The position numbers and the translations under genes were made by a program. The notes below the pieces were generated by a model. The model was given only the letters and a program-made list of their open reading frames with translations, was not told where the DNA came from and ran no database searches. From Gonapodya sp. JEL0774 (Eukaryota; Monoblepharomycota; Monoblepharidomycetes; Monoblepharidales; Gonapodyaceae), in contig JADIIX010000146.1 in NCBI GenBank assembly GCA_027604505.1, positions 1-54,539 on the forward strand: DNA of 54,539 nt. Direction: 5' to 3'. Positions 13,398 to 25,182 of the stretch are shown in pieces (within the stretch, counting starts at the first letter, position 1; each line of letters opens with the position of its first letter).

Positions 13398-13796
13398 GAG
13401 CCTGTGGGGATACAGCTACTGTGGGTTTGTGTCCAAACGGTTAACAAAACAGGCATTTGGACAACGTGCACTTGACAGGCAACTGCCGACATAACGGACC
13501 ACAAACCAACTAAGAAGTAAAATGTTCAATATATCGTCACTCCGCCAACAGGAGTTCTACGTTTTGCCAGAACTAAGGAATAAGTCCATGTCTGTGTTGC
13601 AAAGAGACGGCGGCATCTCTGGAGGCATTACAAGGGTGATGTGGATATGTATACAGATTCTGTGCCTCACTGCACAGCACAGCGTCCAAGGCTGTGGCCT
13701 CATGCTGTGTTCGGTATTACTCGCCCCCCCACGCCCAGATGTAAAAGGGGGGGGGGGTGGAAAGTGGTCCTTCCTGCTGTTTCAACTGATCTCGCA
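13398..13796. other. Divergent promoter region, ProRS / vWFA gene
   Basis: Two start codons face away from each other across about 400 bp. A run of nine or ten G residues lies near 13745-13757. I see no gene. Confidence 0.5.
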
Positions 13797-16700
13797 ATGA
13801 CAGAGAGAATTCTCCATGTCGTGTTTCTAATGTGAGCATCGTGTCTCTCGTTTTCGTTGTGGCCATCTCTTCGTATCCCCCAATTCCCTGTCTCATCCTC
13901 CTCCATTTCACTCTCGGCATCTAAACCCGTTCGTATCCTCCCAATTCTCTCTAACTAAAGCGACATTACTGGCTCCATGGGGAGCCAGATCAGCGGCGTT
14001 AAGCGAATGGTGTCCACTTTTTGCGCCGTCGACCGCCCCGGAGTGGAGCTTCATCTACATACCTTTACCGAAACTTCGAAAAATTGTTACGTGACATGGA
14101 CGGAAATGGGAATGGGAAGGACTCAACTTCAGCAATACGTGGAAGACAATCTGGCATTGAACTCTCCACCAGGCACGAACGAAAAAAATGCATACGGCGG
14201 AGATGGACCTGAGAACACTGCTGCGGGGCTGGCTTCATTGGTTCAAAAATTCTCACCGGTGAGTTGCATGGCCAGTCCACTGATTATATGCTGTACCCCA
14301 ACCTGCCCAATGTGTTGGTTCCGGTCAGAGCGACAACATCATCTGTTTTATTATTACCGACGCAGACCCACACTACGTTAGGAATGGTCGCTCACAGGAA
14401 GCCCAAAGGGAATCAGAGTGGCTGGCTGACAAGGGCTTACCCACTGACATCTTCCAAGTGTTAAACCTCGTCTGCGAGACACTCAACGTTACCCTTGTCC
14501 CGATTCTGTACACAAACTCCAATCTTGCTTGGTACATTGTGAGTCTCTAAGAGCATTTGACCATCTCACAATTTGTGTGTTTCTGTATCTCGCTTCTCAC
14601 ACTATTCCTCCCTCTCACAGCAAGCTGCCACACTATCAAATGGCATCATGCTGTTCCCTTCTTCAACAGACGCGAGTCTTCTTGCTGTTGGCCTTGATGC
14701 GCTGCTTCAAGCCTTACAAGCCCGCGTAATGGGGGGTGCCACGGGTGTCAGCGAGCAAACCCTCAACGAACTCCGGGGGTTCCGGGTAGTCGCACCTGAC
14801 GCGAACTCGATCGAACTGTTGGAGGCTGACACTGTCAACCTACCGACACTACTCGACCATCCCCACTCTCGCTCCGATGATAAGCGAACGGCACTCGGCC
14901 GACTTCTCGACACGGCTACCGACAGGTTCTCGGGTAAAAGGGCCGGAAAGCGCGTGCGCGGTGTCGATATGGATGCTACCACTGCCTCGGTCAAATACTT
15001 TGTGATTTCGATGCTTGAATCGCTTGGGAGGGTGGACCTGTTTGGCGAGGATGGAGCTTTGGCTAAAGACATACGGGACGAGATGAAGAAATTCGTCGAT
15101 AGGACGCCGGCAGTGGTATCGCCCAAGCTACTAGATCCTCCGCCTGCACTTAGTGCTTCCGATGTTGAGCTATCCGAGGGGGCGGTTACATGCGTGGTTC
15201 TGCTTGAGACAGCGATGGGCACCATTCAATCGTTGAAGGAGCTCCCCATCAAGACAGAGGAAGATCTCAGCAAATGGCTCTCGCTTGCGATGGAGATGCT
15301 GATGGTGCGATTTGTGGACGTGAGGTTTCCTCGAGACAAGCTCAACCCGGTACTAGTGGATTTTGCGGACTCCTGGTCTGCGAAGGTCAAGTCTATTTCC
15401 ATATCATCTGTGATCTCAGCTCTCGCCGCTCTCGAGATGAGGGCGACCGCCTCATCAGAGGGCCATCTAGTGTATCAGGATCCTCTTTCGAAGAAGGAGC
15501 ACTCGACGGCACTCATAATCGCACATCCCAATGACGCGGTGCTCACGAGAGCGTTCCAAGTTCTTTCTGGTTTGCCAACTCTACATGGCCTAATTCAAGG
15601 CAACCTTGTTTCTGGCGGCTACCAAATCTTCCCTTCCCTATCTCCTGGCCTGACAGCTGCATCTCTCGTGCACATGGCCTACGATATTGCGGCGAAGGGT
15701 ACCCAAGACCCCAGCGAAGCCGAGTGGGAAGTAATGCGCTCCTTGGTTTGGTCGATCCAGAAACAGACTATGACTCCGGCTTCCGATATTGTGAAGAGTC
15801 TCCGTAAAGGCCTGGGCTTCAACAACCCCTCGGATGCAATCCCGAAACTGGTGGCTGCTTTGATCGTTCACCTACACCGGCGCAAAACCCCAGCAGTGGG
15901 ATCGGACAAGGCTCTTGTTTTCGAGCTCTTTGAGGAGATGTCAGCGGCGAGAGTGGCTACCATTCATAATTACAACAACAAACGTGAAGCGGATGGGAAA
16001 TTACCTGTATATAATGGTTGGATCTCCCCAATCGAAATAGGACAATGCTTTATCATCGACTGGGATTTCGACAAACTCAAGCCACTGGAGGAACTCCATC
16101 CGTGTGAGATATTTGCGAGCCGAGGGAAACGTGACGGGGCGGAGGCAGCGGCGGACGGGACAGAAGCAACTGGGTGGGAAGGCCGCCTCGAAACAGCAGT
16201 AGCGGAAACGAAAGTTTTCCTTTCCACTTTCCGAGCACATTCATTGCTTACTCGAGTTCTCTTTGGAGCCGATCTCAAACTCTCAGATCCCAAGGTTGCG
16301 ATTCCGAGGACGGTCGACGTTGCTTTGAACGAGGGAGAAGCGCGATCGATCATGGTCGAATCAGCGCTCCTGGAAAGGCGTTCGATGAGGTTCGAGTTGT
16401 TGAATCCGCAAGAGACGAAGGAGGCCAACGAATGGCGTAGACGGGCAAAGTCAGAATACTCTCTTCTGGATATGGGCAGGACGATCGTTGCAGACTGCAT
16501 CGCATCACAAAGCAAGGAGTGGTGGGCAGAGAGATCGGAGTTTGCCCGGAAGCAGCTTATGGATCGTGCTGAACAAGACGTCATACGTCGAGTCTTTCTT
16601 GCAAATGGTCAAACGGAGCTCACCGAAGATCAGGAGTTAAACATTGTGGCCGATATGCGCGACTCTCTGACGATGAATTTTCTTGGTCGCACGTTTAAAC

Positions 16701-17122
16701 TCACTCGTATGGACGTACCGGATCTACTACGTCGGGTACCCAAGGAGCTCATGCAGACTGTCGGCAAGTTGTTGGTGATTGGTGACTGGACGCCAATGGC
16801 TCCGGCAGCACTGCGCAGGAGCTATGCGGTGATCGTCGAGCTTTTTGCAAGCTGTGAGTGCCGAGACGCGGTACGTCAAGCTTTAACGGCCGCCATGATT
16901 TGCAAGAGGGACACTCCGAATAGACATGGACACACCAAGGAGCTGACTTGGCCGGGATATCTGGGATGGAGCAGAGAGTATGAGGAAGCCAGGCTTAAGG
17001 CAGTGCCCGAGGGAACCAAGGATCCAGAAAAGTGGGCTTCGAACGTGAAAAAAGCCCTGCAGTACATGCGGATGTGCACGGAGGAAGGAGCCATTCTACC
17101 ACAACTGCGGCGTAAAACATAA
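13797..17122 (+). CDS. Long von Willebrand factor A (vWFA) domain protein
   Basis: Four exons: 13797-13831, 13961-14258, 14329-14538 and 14621-17122, about 1,000 residues. Splicing exon 1 to exon 2 creates RILHVVFLIDITGSMGSQIS, a hydrophobic strand followed by a metal-ion-dependent adhesion site (MIDAS, D-x-T-G-S) at the very N-terminus. The rest of the vWFA fold is present: VELHLHTFTET, GGDGPENTAAGLASL, NIICFIITDADPHYV and LNVTLVPILYTNSNLAWYI, then a final LSNGIMLFPSS. After about residue 220 comes roughly 800 residues in a single exon with no family I recognise. This part is soluble-looking, charged and without TM segments or signal peptide, so the protein is probably intracellular. What the vWFA binds is unknown. 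Confidence 0.85.
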
Positions 17123-17401
17123 ACTGTGCTCTCTAAATCGGGTACTTTGAATGCGTGTTATGTATTGATGTGAAATGAAATGAACGTGTCACTTCTCCTC
17201 TTCCTTATTCCCTCTCGTCTTCCTTTTCCTTTCTCGTCTTTTCCTTCTCTTCCTCGTCTTCGTTCCCGTGCACTTCTCTGTCTTCCCTTTCACTGCACAT
17301 ATTGCTTTACCAATTGTCTGTTTTTTTTTTTTTTTTTTTTTTTCTACTGTGGCGTGCACGATTTCTGTTTTCGCAGTAACTGCTGACAATGTTCCTTCAT
17401 A
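17123..17401. other. Pyrimidine-rich intergenic stretch with T-tract
   Basis: This lies between convergent stop codons and is strongly TC-rich on the plus strand, with a run of about 22 T at 17322-17343. It probably holds the 3' UTRs of both neighbours. Confidence 0.6.
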
Positions 17402-19334
17402 TCACTTCTTACCATTATCCTTCGCTGTTGTCTCTTTCCCTTTCCCGTCCGTCTTTACCTCCACCTTAGAGTCCGTTTCCTCTTTCTTCTCAACGTCTTT
17501 ATTTTCCTGTAAATTGGGGGTAACGGCGTGTTGAAGGACAAGAACATGGTGAAGGACTCGTAAATCGGACGAACCTTCTCGTCTGGCTTTTTCGATTCCT
17601 CCTGCTCTGCGTCTCGCAATTGAAGCTAGAGGTCGAGGGAATGGTTTGGGTACCCACATTGGTGACATTGCAGAGTTCAAATCAATTGAGTTCGTCATTA
17701 TGAACGGTCTTTCCACCACGATGCAAGTGAGATGCAGACATACCTTGTTGTTGATCAAATTATGCAGTGCCACCGTCGCTCTCACCAAACTGCTCAAATA
17801 GATCACCAACATTTCATCATTGGTCTTAACACTGAAAGCCCTCGCTACGTCTTCAACTCCAATTTCCGGCATCAAATTAAACACATCTTGTAAGTTGGCA
17901 ACGATTCTGTGGTTCAATGGCAAATCTCCCTTGACCACTTTGTCCAAGTAATCGCGCACATCTTCGACGCGTGCCTGCAGACCCTTGAGCGAGTCAAGCT
18001 GGGTAGTGACGGACGCAGCGAGTGTGCCGTGGGAAATGTCTTTGACGTCGCGGAGAAGATGCTCCACACCAATTTCTTCCGATTCTTCCGCTTCGATGAG
18101 GGAGGGCACGTGAGCAAATGTTTGTGTAGTAGCTGTGCCGTCCTGTGCGTCAGGAAATGACGATTCACCAATTAGCTTCCTTAAGAGTCATGTGGGACTA
18201 TCATTTTGTGAGACTAGTACCCATTCATTCTCCACAGTTGCAACGCCCGACAGCATCACAACACCTATCATTGATTACTCACATCATGAATTTCTTCTAC
18301 AGCGAAATAAGCATCGGTGGGCACGCCCAGATCCTTTGGTCGCACATCAATTACGACAAGAACAGGGTTCGGTGTGTATCGGCGGAAGAGAGCGTTGATT
18401 TCGAGGTCTGAAGCACGGAGACGAGGCCCAGAGTGGTACCAGCCCACGAGTTTCTCCTTGGCTGATAATTGAGAGTGAGGTGAATGAGGTTCAGGTTGAA
18501 ACGGCAGCGAGATGGGGAGCAATTACTGTTCAAATGCCAACAAAGATCATGAAAAGCAATGCAGCTTGGGGCAGAGAAGCTCCCAATGGATTCATTAACC
18601 ATTCAGAAGCCCATGTTCGTTTCTGCGAATCACTGAAGATGGGTTCTCGGGCCCCAGGCCCCAAGAAAGCACATTCTCCAACGTCCCGTTGACATTGAGT
18701 TTGCTTGTCACGGGCGTAAAATCTATATTTTGTCCAATTCTAGATGATGATGAAAGTGCCCAGAAACGGCAAGATTCGCCATCCATTCGTCTACAGAAAC
18801 TCTTCCTCCGAAATATCTCAGGTTATCTCTGCACACTCTCATATGAAAATGAGCATCTCACCTCACAGACAACGATGGTCGGTGTCGGGGTGCCGAAAGG
18901 CTACATCCTCCGCCTCGCCCACTTCCTGCACTCACCATTAACTTTCTTAAACATGTCATACATCGCCTCATGGTAGTTGTGGTCGATAAACCATACAGAT
19001 GGATCCTTCTCATCTTCCTCAAATGGTACTTTTAATCGAAAATGGGTTTGAATCAAGAGTGCCAGTGGGTTCCGCAAGCACAGTGAGATCACCCAGGAAC
19101 ACGAATTCAATTGAGACAAGGCAGACACTGGCTCACATGTCAACATAACGAGCGCTCACAGGCGTAAGAATTCGCAATGTTGACCGACTTCCCCTTCCAC
19201 TGCCCCAAGAGAACGCCGAGTACACGCTTGTTGGTGTTTCTTGCCATTCGATTGTAATGGTCTGTGACGGACAATAGTACCAGAGGGTGCACTACAACGG
19301 ATTCTGGCGTCGAGGTTGTTGTTGTAACTGGCAT
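17402..19334 (-). CDS. RPN8: 26S proteasome regulatory subunit Rpn8 (PSMD7)
   Basis: Lid subunit of the 26S proteasome, the catalytically inactive MPN partner of Rpn11. The start ATG gives [20 protein letters not shown]. It continues [20 protein letters not shown] and [19 protein letters not shown], then [20 protein letters not shown] and [51 protein letters not shown] and the conserved C-terminal helices [30 protein letters not shown] and [20 protein letters not shown]. The tail is lysine-rich ([13 protein letters not shown]). The WYHSGP segment lacks the full JAMM metal-binding set, as expected for Rpn8. There are several introns; their exact edges were not all determined. Confidence 0.95.
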
Positions 19335-19529
19335 CGTTCCGCGTCAATTGAAATAAATTGGAAAAAGTGGAGCTTGGGGGTTGCAAGATTCTCGAAACGC
19401 ACGATGACATTCAAACCTAAGAAATGTATGAATATTCATCGATTTAGAACGATTTAGGTAGAACAGAAGGAAGAAAGGGATTGATCTAAGTTGAATTTCT
19501 ATGTAAAAACGCATGCCCTGTTTGTGCCC

Positions 19530-20496
19530 CTATTCTTCATCGTCATCCTCGGATGAATTTGCTCGTGATGACAACTCCCAATCGGAGTTCCAGTATGATG
19601 ATCCAGAGCCCCAAGATTTGGCGTCGTCAAACCACTCATCACCCCTTTCGCGGAGGTAGTTATTATTTTCAAACAGCATCACCAAAAAGGGAGGAACGGG
19701 TGCGTCCATCTCATCTCATCGAGATGGACACACCCGTTACTCCCTATTTTTCTGAGTCCGAATCAGTATCCCTCTGGGAGGTTGTGTATTCAGAAGGATG
19801 TGTTGGGGGAGAGTCTCTACAAGAGTGAGGGATATGAGTCCACATACATTCTGCATTGAGGGCGAAGCAGAGCGAACTGTAACACACCTTTCCACTTGGT
19901 AAGCCTCCTTAAAGGTGCGCTGGGTTTGGAACTCAGGAACTTCGTTCGGTCCAGCGGGCAAACCACTAAGGAGGGTCCTTGACACGACCGCGACCATCCT
20001 TCAGCATCTTTGCCTTGCCTTGCAAGATTTGCAAGTACTGTGACAAAATGGTTCGTTCACGAGCGAGCCCAAAGTGTGAATTCTTCTGTAACCAGTGAAA
20101 ATGCCAGTGAATCTATATCCACACTAACAGATGCTGTACATGACACGGCCATGGGGCGACTGATTTCGACTCGAAGCAGATCATACCCTCCTGAATCTCC
20201 TTTTGCGTGTCTTGTTTGCGATCGGGTTTCCGAGCTGTATCCGCGGCTGTCCTCCTAGCTGTTCCTTTCGCTGTCTTGATGTTCTTGGTGGAAATCTTAA
20301 TCTGTGATCGACCATCACCGCATTCTATCCCAGGTGAGACATCGGCAGCCGATCGGCCTGCTGGCAGCGTTTTACTTGTTGAACTCTGAGAGGTGGGGCG
20401 TGACGTTTTGCGGACGCTGGACTGCAGCCGGGAAGATCGACGCGGAAGGTTCGCTACAGGGTCAGGAGAGCGCCGAGACCGTGCAATAGCGGACAT
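19530..20496 (-). CDS. Unrecognised basic protein with acidic C-terminus (uncertain model)
   Basis: An ATG at 20496 opens about 100 residues rich in Ser, Arg, Lys and Thr (start MSAIARSRRSPDPVANLPRR), like a disordered nuclear protein. Downstream coding-like pieces include SVSVDIDSLAFSLVTEEFT, YLQILQGKAKMLKDG, GPNEVPEFQTQRTFKEAYQ and the last exon, which has PVPPFLVMLFENNNYLRERG and ends in the acidic SSEDDDEE and a stop at 19530. These are in different frames and I could not join every one with good splice sites, so there may be unseen introns or a frameshift. I do not recognise the family. It sits head-to-tail after Sm D2. Confidence 0.4.
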
Positions 20497-21009
20497 GGGA
20501 AAGTGTGTGGATTGCGACGTCCCCCATCAGGAGATCATTATATTTGTGCACAGGACAGCCGACACAAATTTCTGCAAATTTTACATTTTTTTAACCTCTC
20601 AAAGCGGGTAGAGGATCGCTCACTAAGATGGAAAGAGCAATTTTTGGATGTGGAAGGATCAAGACGAACGCCAAATGGGTCACGAGCCAGCTCTGCGAAA
20701 GAGAGTTCACGATGGTGTTAGTAAGAACAGAGCGTGATTGCCCAAAGTGGTGGGAAGAAGAGTATGACGCAGGTAACTACGATGGCTATAGAGCAGAACA
20801 CAAGAGCGTGCCTCTTTCCCTTGATGTCAGCGTTTCCTCCTGAGTATTCTGCTTCAACAAGTGTCCGTCAGTTCCATGTCAGAAGCACTCGTAAAACCGG
20901 AACCGTTTTAGAGGATCATTTGAACAAAGTGGAACTCTCAACCTCTCAGTTCCACGGACTCATCCTCTAAAACTTGCTTCAAAATTCATTAGGGGAACAC
21001 GCTTCCAAC

Positions 21010-21685
21010 TCACCTCAGGCACAGAATGACACTGTCCCCCCGCAAGAACATTTTGGAAATAAAGCGGTCTTTGTTCACAGGCTTAGCCTTCTTCTTGCCT
21101 TTGCCTGTTTTCGGAGTTTCCGTCCACATCTGTCGGTAGCGAGCAATGGCAGTTAGTGAAGCTTCCCAGCCCAAAAGTTTGTGTGCGCCGATTTCCGGGG
21201 GGTGGTTAAACAAGAGAGCCCACATAGACAATAAAGCACCAAAGCAACAATTTTCTTTCCATGGACGGATTCCTCCTTTTGAATCCTGTATGATTCGGCA
21301 CAGCGGTAAGGCAGTCGCCCAGTCCACTGAGTAAAGAAACTCAGCACGTTGCCTTTGAAAGATAAGCCTGCATCCATAGCTCAATTCTCAAAACCCCCCT
21401 TCCAAACACACTGCTTGGGGCGCCTCTGCCAGATTCCAACACCTCTCCAACAATCCACGAAACCACAAGTCTCACCTCCTTCACATTCTCCAGGACCATA
21501 TTCATGTGCCTATCAAACGCCTTGATCCTCCCTAATAATTTCCTGTTATTTCTGCACGAAACCAGTACCTGAGCATTGGCACGGACGGCGTTGGTGAGGA
21601 GGGAGAGAGGACCGGTTTGAAACTCCTCTTCCTCAATTTTCTTGATTTCCTCCTCGGTCTGGAGTCCCACCAGAGTACGGATCAC
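21010..21685 (-). CDS. SMD2: Small nuclear ribonucleoprotein Sm D2
   Basis: Core spliceosomal Sm-ring protein that binds U snRNAs. Exons encode [60 protein letters not shown] (Sm1 motif) and, after an intron, [20 protein letters not shown] and [17 protein letters not shown] (Sm2 motif), matching Sm D2 closely. At 21685 the frame opens with GTG, not ATG, so the true start lies in an upstream exon that I could not fix. The reading frame ends directly after VILCLR, about six residues earlier than the usual NPLIAGK-like tail. A GTGAGT splice donor overlaps that stop, so a short extra 3' exon (perhaps near 20827) is possible. Confidence 0.9.
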
Positions 21686-21935
21686 AGAAACGGGGGATTC
21701 AGGAGAGAAGACACGTTTTCCATAAACGATTTTTTGGTTTCATTGTGTTCGACATGAATAGGAGAGTCCACCGTTCCCCAATGAATGCCATTCAAAGGCC
21801 GTCCGGCCAAAAACAGAAACAAACATTAGAATCTTTGAAGACCCCGAGTTGCAACTCCACGCTCGCGGCCCGATCCCGCATGTCTCTTACTGACCATCTC
21901 CGACTTGGGTTTGTTGCTGCGCTCCCAACGTTTTC

Positions 21936-22340
21936 ATGGGATATCCGAAAGGGGCAAGAAAGGGTATGGATTCAGCGTCCATGCTCGTGAGACAATTTCA
22001 ACATCTCGAAGATGAAGACGAACGCCAAACGCACCTCATCGTGGTGAGCTTGTGAGTTCAAAGAGGCAAGATTTTATGTAGTGTAGTGAGCACCGGGTGG
22101 CACAATCCACCAAGCTATATAAATGATCCAGCACGACTTTTTCTCAAGGAGGGTGCCATGAGCACAAATGTTTTCAACGTGAACACAGCGTTCCTGTTCC
22201 TGGGAATGTCCGCAGTGGTGCTTCATCTTCCTTCCTCCCCACGAAACCGCTCCCCAGCTTATCGTGCAGCATACAATGACTTCCCCATCACTACGACATG
22301 CAAACCGCACTTGTCTACTGTCTCACATCATCTACTCTGA
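21936..22340 (+). CDS. Possible small gene, model unresolved
   Basis: An ATG at 21936 opens MGYPKGARKGMDSASMLVRQ followed by a charged stretch with HLEDEDERQTHLIV, and then a good GTGAGC donor at about 22043. A later open frame on the same strand (to 22340) contains EGAMSTNVFNVNTAFLFLGM, which has a hydrophobic helix. The two could be exons of one small protein, but I found no acceptor in phase. No family is recognised. It lies between the starts or ends of Sm D2 and RPL27 on the other strand. Confidence 0.25.
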
Positions 22341-22627
22341 CACTTAATCTTCCAGTGAGAAAATACTTTGCATTGAGAGCTCGCCGCTGCCACCTCGTCC
22401 GGCACTTTGGAATGTTCCCTCTTTCGCTGCACGCAAATTGAATGGAATCAATGGTGATATGTGCAAGTTCCGATTGTTCCACGACCAACTACTACATTCA
22501 GCTATCAAACGAAGCCGAAACCGAACTTCGTTCAAAACCATCGGCGCAACGACAACAAATGTATCCACACAACGTCCACTCTCAGCACAACCCGCAACCA
22601 ACACAAACGCGCTCGACACTCAAAAGC

Positions 22628-24173
22628 TTAGAACCGCAGCTTGGTGAAGAACCACTTGTTCTTGCCAGTTTGGTACCTGGATGGGAAGTGAAACAAGGGG
22701 ACAGAGACGTTTAAGAGTCAAAATTCAGAAAGTCATTCTGCCTTGAAAGTTCAAGTGAATAAGTGGCTACTGCACTTCAACAGTTGAAGTGACAAGGATT
22801 GTCCTTTCCCACAGCCATGTGAACTTCAGAGTCTCGCGTCCTGCCCCCCAAACACCCGCTCGTACGCAGATCCAATGAGCATTCTTGTCCTTTATGCGTC
22901 TGACACCCACCTCTCCTCGAAAAATTTCTTGAGCCCCTTGCGAGCCTCAACCCGTTTTGCTGGGTCGGCGAGCGCTTCCGATGTGACCAGGTTCTTCAAG
23001 TCACCCTCGAAGTTGTACCTGCGTGGGAACGCAAACGAGATGGTGGGGGAAATAATGGTGGTTGGGGTGAGGAGGTAAGACAAATGCGACGGAGACCAGA
23101 GAGAGCGCATAGCCGAGGGATATGAATTTGCTTTGTGAGTGGGTTCAACATTGCCCACCTACACAGTTCGACACAGTCTAGCCCATCCGTCTCCTTGAGT
23201 CCCGAATTCCAGTAGATCATTCATTGTGCATTCTCCCCACACCCCAACCAAGCGAGTCCCTTCTATTCACAGGCTTCACCAAGAATACCCACCGAGTCGG
23301 CATGATGTGGTTGTAGTTTATGCTCTTGATGAAGGGCTTTACACGGCTCCTCTTTGCGATCCTACGGACACCCATGCGCTTGGTGACGCGGAGGGGGGTC
23401 TTGTTGATTCCGGCGACGACAGCGTGGGGGTACTTGCGGTCGTTGGTACCGTCATCGTGGTCTGTGTAAGGAGGGGGGTCGGAGCAAAGAGGAGGGATGA
23501 TGAGCCAGAAGTCGGGAAAACGTTTTGTCTCACTCCGTTGTCCCCGCACAAGCCCTCAGCGATCGGCGCGATAGCCACTCCAGGTATGAGAATTTCAAAG
23601 AACTCTGCGAAATAGTCAGGAAACTCCAAGACCGTGGTGTTGCGGTCTGATACGAGTTGAATTGCCCAAGTCCTTGGGAGGCGTATTCCAGTCTTTCGCG
23701 GTGTTGCTGTAGACTGGACACTTCCTCAGTAGATTTGAGAAGGTGTCCAGCAGGAGTGTCTGTCGAGATTCCAATTTGCAGCAGATCCAGTGCTCTTCTT
23801 ATTCTATCCAACGTCCACCTGATCCAACTCGTTGAATTTCCAATTTCTCCATTCATTTCTTCAAGCATTCATCACCATTCTGCTATTCAATTTGCGTCCC
23901 AAGCCAGGCTGCTACACTCTCGACGGTCACTCCATGCGTGAACCAAAACTCCCACATACTCACTTCGCACAATGACAGCCTTCTTGCCTGCGTACCTCCC
24001 CTGCAGAACAAGGACAACCTTTCCGGCCTACAATATGTCGACAATTGCAATGGGAACAGAAATTCGAGCACGGGAGAGGGCGCGGTTGGGAAAGTAGGTT
24101 CAGTATTCAACACTTTTCCAGGACCAAACAGTCGAAGTTCAGGACCGCCGCACACCTTCAGGAACTTTGGCAT
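22628..24173 (-). CDS. RPL27: 60S ribosomal protein L27 (eL27)
   Basis: Large-subunit ribosomal protein. Exon 1 is short (MPKFLK, from ATG at 24173). Then come [14 protein letters not shown] with KAVIVR near 23965-24030, [20 protein letters not shown] with [20 protein letters not shown] near 23290-23460, [20 protein letters not shown] with a final FFEER near 22905-23020, and a last exon [15 protein letters not shown] ending in TAA at 22628. Every segment matches eL27 in order, including the invariant FxKLRF end. The second intron is about 500 nt, long for this region, and contains a 113-codon open frame of unknown meaning. It is divergent from ENY2 with about 440 bp between the start codons. 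Confidence 0.96.
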
Positions 24174-24617
24174 GACGGATACGAAAGAGACAGCGGCACG
24201 GGTCACTGGTGTGATGGATGGATGTGGAAGTAGGTGTCTCCAGTCGGGGCTGCGGTCGGGGCTGCGGTCTCCCTAGCCCCCACCACACACACCTGACCCT
24301 GCAGAATCTTCCACTATTACACGCACCTCGTGTACTCTTGTAATATGGCCCAGGGGAAAACTAAAAACTTGATTTTTGTACATAGGTCGTCTTGCTCGAA
24401 TATTCTGACTCCCGGACGGTCGAGCGTGTACGCCGCCGCAAAAATTCTCATCTATAGGACCAGCTCTTGCCTACTACGTAAATCTTCCGTGTGATACGGA
24501 ATATTGAGGTAGAATTAAACTGGAAAGAATGAACGGGATCGACTCACGAGAATAATCTCTCACTTTCGTCAGACTGTGGATCAATCATCAGTCAAAGTAT
24601 TACAGTAACCTATAAAC
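24174..24617. other. Divergent promoter region, RPL27 / ENY2
   Basis: This sits between the two start codons. It should hold the ribosomal-protein promoter and that of ENY2. I identify no RNA gene and no known motif with confidence. Confidence 0.5.
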
Positions 24618-25182
24618 ATGGATGACGAACAGAAGGCGCAAACTCGGGCGCTAATGATGCAGAAGCTCATTGACGGCGGTCATAAGCAGAGGTACCGTTT
24701 CCCTGTTCTTTTGTCTGTCGGGCAAAGCGTAACGTTCTATTTTCGACTCCGCATTCCAATGAAAATGAAACCCCATTCTTGGTATTCCGATATTTGAATA
24801 GGTTGATGGAAGAGCTAAAGCAGAGCTTGACACGATCCGGCTGGAGGCAGGATGTGAAGGACTACTGCAAAAGTGCGCTTTGATGGTTGCTGGCTGTCCC
24901 CATTTACTATCTATCACCAACGATTTTTCTACCTCGACTCGCTTTGATACGCGGGGATTTTACCCTCGCATATCCTCCTCCACCCATTCCGTCCCGTCCG
25001 GATTCCGCTCAGCAATCATCCGCCAGCAGGGTATCGACAAGGTCACCACCGAAGAAGTATCCTCACGCGCCCTCCAGTATGCACGCCAACGGGTACCTGA
25101 TGAGGTTAAAGAGCAGCTTGTCCGTCGGATACGGGAGATTCTCACCCAGAGCGAGGATGGAGAGGAGGACCGGATGGCTTGA
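24618..25182 (+). CDS. SUS1: ENY2/Sus1, SAGA DUB module and TREX-2 subunit
   Basis: Small helical protein shared by the SAGA histone-deubiquitinating module and the nuclear-pore mRNA-export complex TREX-2. Three exons: 24618-24691, 24802-24872 and 25013-25182. Sequence: QTRALMMQKLIDGGHKQRLM, EELKQSLTRSGWRQDVKDYC, IIRQQGIDKVTTEEVSSRAL and VPDEVKEQLVRRIREIL, the family pattern along its entire length. About 104 residues plus a short acidic tail, the normal size. Confidence 0.95.

Noticed and set aside
15970-16584. 204-codon minus-strand open frame
   Set aside because: Shadow of the large vWFA-gene exon.
17322-17343. T-run as a Pol III terminator or end of a retroelement
   Set aside because: It lies in a TC-rich tract between two convergent 3' ends; no RNA gene or element precedes it.
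22442-22714. Plus-strand 90-codon open frame
   Set aside because: Its right part is antisense to the last RPL27 exon, and the rest has no recognisable similarity.
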